Origin: Thermoplasmatales archaeon
GTDB taxonomy: Archaea > Thermoplasmatota > Thermoplasmata > Thermoplasmatales > Thermoplasmataceae
Direction: 5' to 3'
Length of the DNA stretch: 64,000 nt
Assembly: GCA_016806715.1 (NCBI GenBank)
Contig: CP060531.1
Location: forward strand, 729,966 to 793,965
The notes under the pieces were generated by a model. That model saw only the letters and a program-made list of their open reading frames with translations. It was not told the origin of the DNA and ran no database searches. This document shows, piece after piece, positions 60,781 to 64,000 of this stretch (position 1 is the first letter of the stretch; each line of letters begins with the position of its first letter). The position numbers and the translations under genes were made by a program.

Positions 60781-61096
60781 TATGAATGATAGGACTTGCT
60801 TATCTGCATCCCACATTCTTCACAGCCTGTACCTGTTTTTCCTGTCGAAACTGAAGATGGCTCCTGCCCTGTTATCGAATTGCTGGAGATCAATCATCTC
60901 AGCGAACACTGGTCTAAAGCAAGAGGCTACGGACATCAATGGTGATGAGAATGAAGTTGATTCCAAGTATTTGGTATAATTTAAGGATGATGTCGTAGAC
61001 TACCCAGATCAGAGACCCTATAATTCCAGCTACCTATCCAATGTAGCTGGAATTTACAAGAATCAACAGGGTAAATCGGGACTGTTAGACGACCTG
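60781..61096. other. Gene-poor stretch with possible coding remnant
   Basis: No intact gene. One plus-strand frame near 60830-60945 reads VPVFPVETEDGSCPVIELLEI and more before a double stop, which looks protein-like, but there is no start and no family. It may be another decayed gene of this accessory zone. Confidence 0.3.
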
Positions 61097-61735
61097 ATGG
61101 CAGTCTTTTCGTTGCAGCGTATCTACAGTGAGTCGTTCCTTCAGGATTTTCTTGCGAGTCCCGGGTGCAATATTTCAAAGCATACCGCGGATAAACTGCT
61201 GAGCTCAACGGAGATGCAGCAACCTCTGGTCTATCATTCGCGTGGTTCTGGAAACCTGATCAGTGAGCTATCGCAATGGAGATATTTAGGGCTGAACAGT
61301 GGAACATTTTCCGTGGAGGAGGTGAATGGAGGCAAACACATTCGTTATATTGAGACAAGAGCGGACAACCTTGGAAGGCTATACCTGCAGTTTGATGATC
61401 TCATAAATGAAGGCAAGCTGAAAGATGGCAGGGAATATATTCTGAGCGGCAGGATAGGCACAGTGAATGTCACCACTAAAACAGTGACGGACAAATTTGG
61501 CGCAGTTGTTGGGGTTGCATATGTTGACGATGCCGGATGGACTCCAAGGAGAGATGCCTTCCAGTGCGAAATTGGTTTTGTAGGCGGTACGAATGAAGAG
61601 ACTGAGTATAGATCACGATTCGTTCTTGGTGCTATGCCGCCAGGGTGCACCAGCCTAATTCTTTACCTGGTTAATGTAGTAGGCGTTGGTGAAGCTTATT
61701 TCAGCGATATAAAACTGGCAAAGGCCGGAGACTGA
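61097..61735 (+). CDS. Unknown protein with a beta-sandwich-like C-terminal domain
   Basis: 212 aa from ATG 61097. The last ~140 residues are beta-rich (GKHIRYIETRADNLGRLYLQFDD, YILSGRIGTVNVTTKT, SRFVLGAMPPGCTSLILYLVNVVGVGEAYFSDIKL). This pattern resembles carbohydrate-binding or phage-structural beta sandwiches, where the final YFSDIKL strand closes the fold. The first ~70 residues are unlike it and a later start is possible. No signal peptide is seen. Given the decayed surroundings it may be a remnant of a longer gene. Confidence 0.55.
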   Translation: MAVFSLQRIYSESFLQDFLASPGCNISKHTADKLLSSTEMQQPLVYHSRGSGNLISELSQWRYLGLNSGTFSVEEVNGGKHIRYIETRADNLGRLYLQFDDLINEGKLKDGREYILSGRIGTVNVTTKTVTDKFGAVVGVAYVDDAGWTPRRDAFQCEIGFVGGTNEETEYRSRFVLGAMPPGCTSLILYLVNVVGVGEAYFSDIKLAKAGD

Positions 61736-61981
61736 ACCTTGATCTCAGCAGATTCGATACGATTAAGGAAGCGAATATTCCAATGAATTCTGATAGGCCA
61801 TTTTGAGTCGACCCCTATCTCCAATGCAATGAAATCACTCCATTCAGGCATGGAGTCTATGTCCTTTTGATCCTCGACTGAACCAGGAATTGGAGGTGGC
61901 CAGGTTTACAAACATTATTCCTAGGAGCCTTTGATTCTTTATCAAGAATAATTAAATAGTTCTATTATAATTGATATCAAC

Positions 61982-62155
61982 ATGTCACAAGTCAGATTTG
62001 GAATGATCAATAAAAGGTTCCAGATTGCAGTAGGGCTGGTAAAAGGCGGGAAGATAACCAATGAAAATATAGATCGGATAGAAACAGCAAATAACGTATC
62101 CAGGAAGCTGGACAGGAAGGTCCTGGAATACGCAAGGGAGCTACTGGGAAAATGA
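61982..62155 (+). CDS. Small hypothetical protein, first of a coupled pair
   Basis: 57 aa, MSQVRFGMINKRFQIAVGL... ending RKVLEYARELLGK; basic and helical. Its stop overlaps the next start (ATGA at 62152-62155). A TATA-like AATTAAATAG stretch ~25-30 nt before ATG 61982 supports a leaderless start. It may be a DNA-binding or regulatory partner of the membrane protein downstream; no family recognised. Confidence 0.6.
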   Translation: MSQVRFGMINKRFQIAVGLVKGGKITNENIDRIETANNVSRKLDRKVLEYARELLGK

Positions 62156-62463
62156 TCCTCAATTACTATGACATACTAAGTGCAGCGGGTATAATCCCAT
62201 CTTTCATGGCAACAGGACTCAACCTGTCGGGAGTCATTGGGGCCAGGATCTACATTTCCCTTTCTCTGAAGCTAAGCATGCTCATAATTGTCCCGGCAAT
62301 CGTAACAATATTACTAGCGTTATTGAACAGCTGGATCTCGATTATTTTTCTGGTTGCAACGTTTATCCTGATCGTATTCTCCTACGTATATCTCGCAGTT
62401 ATTGTAGATGAACTTTCACATAATGAAAGAGTAGTTGACGAATTGCTGAGAACTAAGCAATAA
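62152..62463 (+). CDS. Small membrane protein, second of a coupled pair
   Basis: 103 aa with two or three hydrophobic helices (LKLSMLIIVPAIVTILLALLN and WISIIFLVATFILIVFSYVYLAVI) and a charged C-terminus (DELSHNERVVDELLRTKQ). It is translationally coupled to the preceding small gene. Its function is unknown. Confidence 0.6.
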   Translation: MILNYYDILSAAGIIPSFMATGLNLSGVIGARIYISLSLKLSMLIIVPAIVTILLALLNSWISIIFLVATFILIVFSYVYLAVIVDELSHNERVVDELLRTKQ

Positions 62464-62486
62464 GGTTATGATTTCTGTTAAGCGTA

Positions 62487-62801
62487 TTAACATCCAAGAC
62501 TTGGCGGTCTTGTCTCAAATGAGGAGTGGCAGTCATTGCACCTGTATCTCTGGATTTTGATCAATGTTCCTGTTTCAAGCTTCCTGATGAATGTGCCGTT
62601 ATTCACAATGTTGTGGGATCCGCGCTGTGAACAGGTCGGTTTTCTATAATAGATAAGATCAGGATCATCGCCGAGAGAAATGTGAACATCCAGTACATTT
62701 GGAACGACGATGGTATTCGTCGTGGGTGGATCCACACCGAAGTCGTCCACGTTGAATGTGATTACACGCCGGGATAGGAAAGGATACTTTCGGAAACGCA
62801 T
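62487..62801 (-). pseudogene. Truncated transposase N-terminal fragment
   Basis: 104 codons resembling the start of zinc-ribbon transposases: PTCSQRGSHNIVNNGTFIRKLETGTLIKIQRYRCNDCHSSFETRP. Intact proteins have CPxCGS then RYxCxxC; here the first pair is altered (CSQRGS). The frame ends right after the ribbon and the catalytic DDE part is missing, so it is a remnant. No inverted repeats of an insertion sequence were found around it. Confidence 0.7.
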
Positions 62802-62926
62802 GTCATGTAATGCTTGAGTAGTATTTCATGATTTCACTTGAAGCGTTCATTTCTTTAAAAAATCAACAAAAAGTTGACAATGTCCGCAGATAACAATGTT
62901 TATGAATTCATTGAGATAGTGTTCTA

Positions 62927-63856
62927 GTGAACCAGGACTATCTGAAAGCATTTGTTGATCTTGCAAGATCGCGTAATATGCGGAAAACAGCTGCAAACTT
63001 GGGGATCACAGAAGCCACTGTGAGCTACAGGTTAAAGCAGCTCGAAAAAATGATCGGACATACCCTCTTTTCTCGCGAGTCAAAAAAATTGGAGATCACA
63101 CAGTTTGGCAAGGAATTCTACCCTGATGCCATACAAGTAGTTTCCATACTGGACAAGTACTCGGCCAACCACACCCTTAACATAGCTTCAAAGGTAATCA
63201 AGGTTTCGTCAGGTGAGATAGCTGCCATATATGTGCTTCCAGGACTTATCAAGAGTTTCAAGGATAAGAACAGGGATATTACAGTAGACATGGAGATCGG
63301 AAGTTCCTACGAAATTGTCCAGGAACTTGTAGATGCAAACTCAGATGTTGGTTTTGTCGTTAGCATCAACTTTCCAGAATTCCACTCTATCTTATCAAAA
63401 ATGAGTGTTACCGAGCTTACTAGCATAGACCTTATATTCATTGCGCCAAGGGACTGTAAGTTCCTTGACAGGAAGATTGTTGCTCCAAAGGACATTGTTG
63501 GTATGCCATACATATCACGGTATGCCAATTCGGGGGTTCAGTCTCAGGTAGAGCAGATTCTCGCAAAGGCAGGGATAACGGAGAACGATCTGAACATTGT
63601 ATTCAGGTTGGAAAATTCCTCGTCGGTAATTAGTGCGGTCTCTGAAGGGCTTGGGGTCTCAATAGTGGCCATGGTTCAGGCCGAGAAACACATAAAGAAT
63701 GGATCCATAGGCTGGCTCCCTCTCGATACGGATCTTAAAACCAGTCTCTATCTGGTGGACAGATGGAATGGAACAAACGACACAGTTAACAGGCTGGTCG
63801 CATTCACAAAATTCTATATGGATAACTATATAAATAAAAAAGAAGTGATAAACTGA
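62927..63856 (+). CDS. LysR-family transcriptional regulator
   Basis: 309 aa starting at GTG 62927. The N-terminal helix-turn-helix (YLKAFVDLARSRNMRKTAANLGITEATVSYRLKQLEKMIGHTLFSRESKKLEITQFG) is the LysR signature. Residues ~90-300 form the two-lobed effector domain (IKVSSGEIAAIYVLPGLIKSFKDK, DVGFVVSINFPEF, SVISAVSEGLGVSIVAM). The gene faces convergently the dehydratase at the window end, so it may or may not control it; LysR targets are usually divergent, here the truncated transposase side. Confidence 0.93.
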   Translation: MNQDYLKAFVDLARSRNMRKTAANLGITEATVSYRLKQLEKMIGHTLFSRESKKLEITQFGKEFYPDAIQVVSILDKYSANHTLNIASKVIKVSSGEIAAIYVLPGLIKSFKDKNRDITVDMEIGSSYEIVQELVDANSDVGFVVSINFPEFHSILSKMSVTELTSIDLIFIAPRDCKFLDRKIVAPKDIVGMPYISRYANSGVQSQVEQILAKAGITENDLNIVFRLENSSSVISAVSEGLGVSIVAMVQAEKHIKNGSIGWLPLDTDLKTSLYLVDRWNGTNDTVNRLVAFTKFYMDNYINKKEVIN

Positions 63857-63860
63857 ATCA

Positions 63861-64000
63861 CTACAGAACCAAGTACTTCTTCACTGTCGCTTCATTGAGT
63901 TCTATGCCTAATCCTTCCGTTTTTGGAACCTTGATCATACCGCCAGACTGTGAATCGAGATTAGTCTTCAGCAAATCACTCTTGAGAGGATTAGACTGCT
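63861..64000 (-). CDS. Enolase-superfamily sugar-acid dehydratase, C-terminal end
   Basis: Only the last 46 codons are in the window, with stop at 63861-63863. GGMIKVPKTEGLGIELNEATVKKY matches the end of mandelate-racemase/gluconate or galactonate dehydratase-type proteins (G.I.VP..PGLGiE.d). Such enzymes feed the non-phosphorylated Entner-Doudoroff route, in line with the aldehyde dehydrogenase and pyruvate kinase at 43-46 kb. The exact sugar acid cannot be read from this part. Confidence 0.7.
   Translation of the reverse strand, partial: QSNPLKSDLLKTNLDSQSGGMIKVPKTEGLGIELNEATVKKYLVL

Noticed and set aside
61696-61910. Minus-strand open stretch with protein-like text (MPEWSDFIALEIGVDSK...)
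   Set aside because: Only 51 codons after the first ATG, overlaps the end of a plus-strand ORF, and has no ribosome site or family match.
1-64000. CRISPR array
   Set aside because: I looked for regularly spaced direct repeats and saw none; the only long direct repeat is the 45-bp tRNA-Thr core.

Overview
The window reads as chromosome of an acidophilic archaeon of the order Thermoplasmatales (Thermoplasma / Ferroplasma / Picrophilus relatives). The archaeal part is secure: MCM helicase, uL13-uS9-L18e-RpoN operon, archaeal TATA boxes about 25 nt before many start codons (leaderless genes), a DUF424 protein and an SSV-type integrase. The order is inferred from the metabolic set (pyruvate kinase convergent with a glyceraldehyde-dehydrogenase-like ALDH, cytochrome bd, MenG-type methyltransferase, sugar-acid dehydratase end) and from a very large secreted sedolisin, a protease class that works at low pH.

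Layout. 1-16.4 kb is ordinary chromosome: a partial membrane protein; an aromatic operon on the minus strand (chorismate mutase, prephenate dehydrogenase, DAHP synthase); aspartate kinase and aspartate-semialdehyde dehydrogenase; glyA; a CBS/HPF-like protein; tldD-tldE; a PadR-ABC exporter operon; cydAB; and two tandem 4Fe-4S ferredoxin-like proteins. 16.76-32.63 kb is an integrated element of 15,826 bp. It is bounded by a 45-bp repeat of the 3' part of tRNA-Thr(GGT), and the repeat splits the integrase gene into int(C) on the left and int(N) on the right, the signature of SSV-type integration. The element encodes a PrimPol-helicase replication protein coupled to a tiny AbrB-like protein, a complete type I restriction-modification system with a metallopeptidase, a HEPN protein split over two overlapping frames, winged-helix and ribbon-helix-helix/zinc regulators, and unknown membrane proteins. 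Joined in silico the integrase is 334 aa and has an N-terminal ribbon-helix-helix domain, and a perfect 16-bp palindrome covers its start codon.

32.7-49.4 kb is chromosome again: MCM and DUF424, a MenG-like methyltransferase, a complete trp operon (trpB2-A-D-F-E-G-C) ending in a second DAHP synthase, pyruvate kinase, aldehyde dehydrogenase, an FKBP isomerase, a TrmJ-like methylase and the ribosomal/RpoN operon followed directly by tRNA-Pro(GGG).

49.4-62.9 kb is a second accessory zone starting at that tRNA. It has an integrase remnant overlapping the tRNA 3' end, small coupled ORFs, a DUF1828/DUF1829 gene pair, a 628-aa protein with a HEPN-like C-terminal part, an HSDR_N-type nuclease and an unknown 218-aa protein (a probable defence cluster). 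These are followed by the 1440-aa sedolisin with nine repeats, a broken DUF1643 gene, a truncated transposase and small hypothetical genes. A LysR regulator and the end of an enolase-superfamily dehydratase close the window.

No CRISPR array or complete insertion sequence was seen. No alignment or database search was run; family names rest on motifs read by eye.
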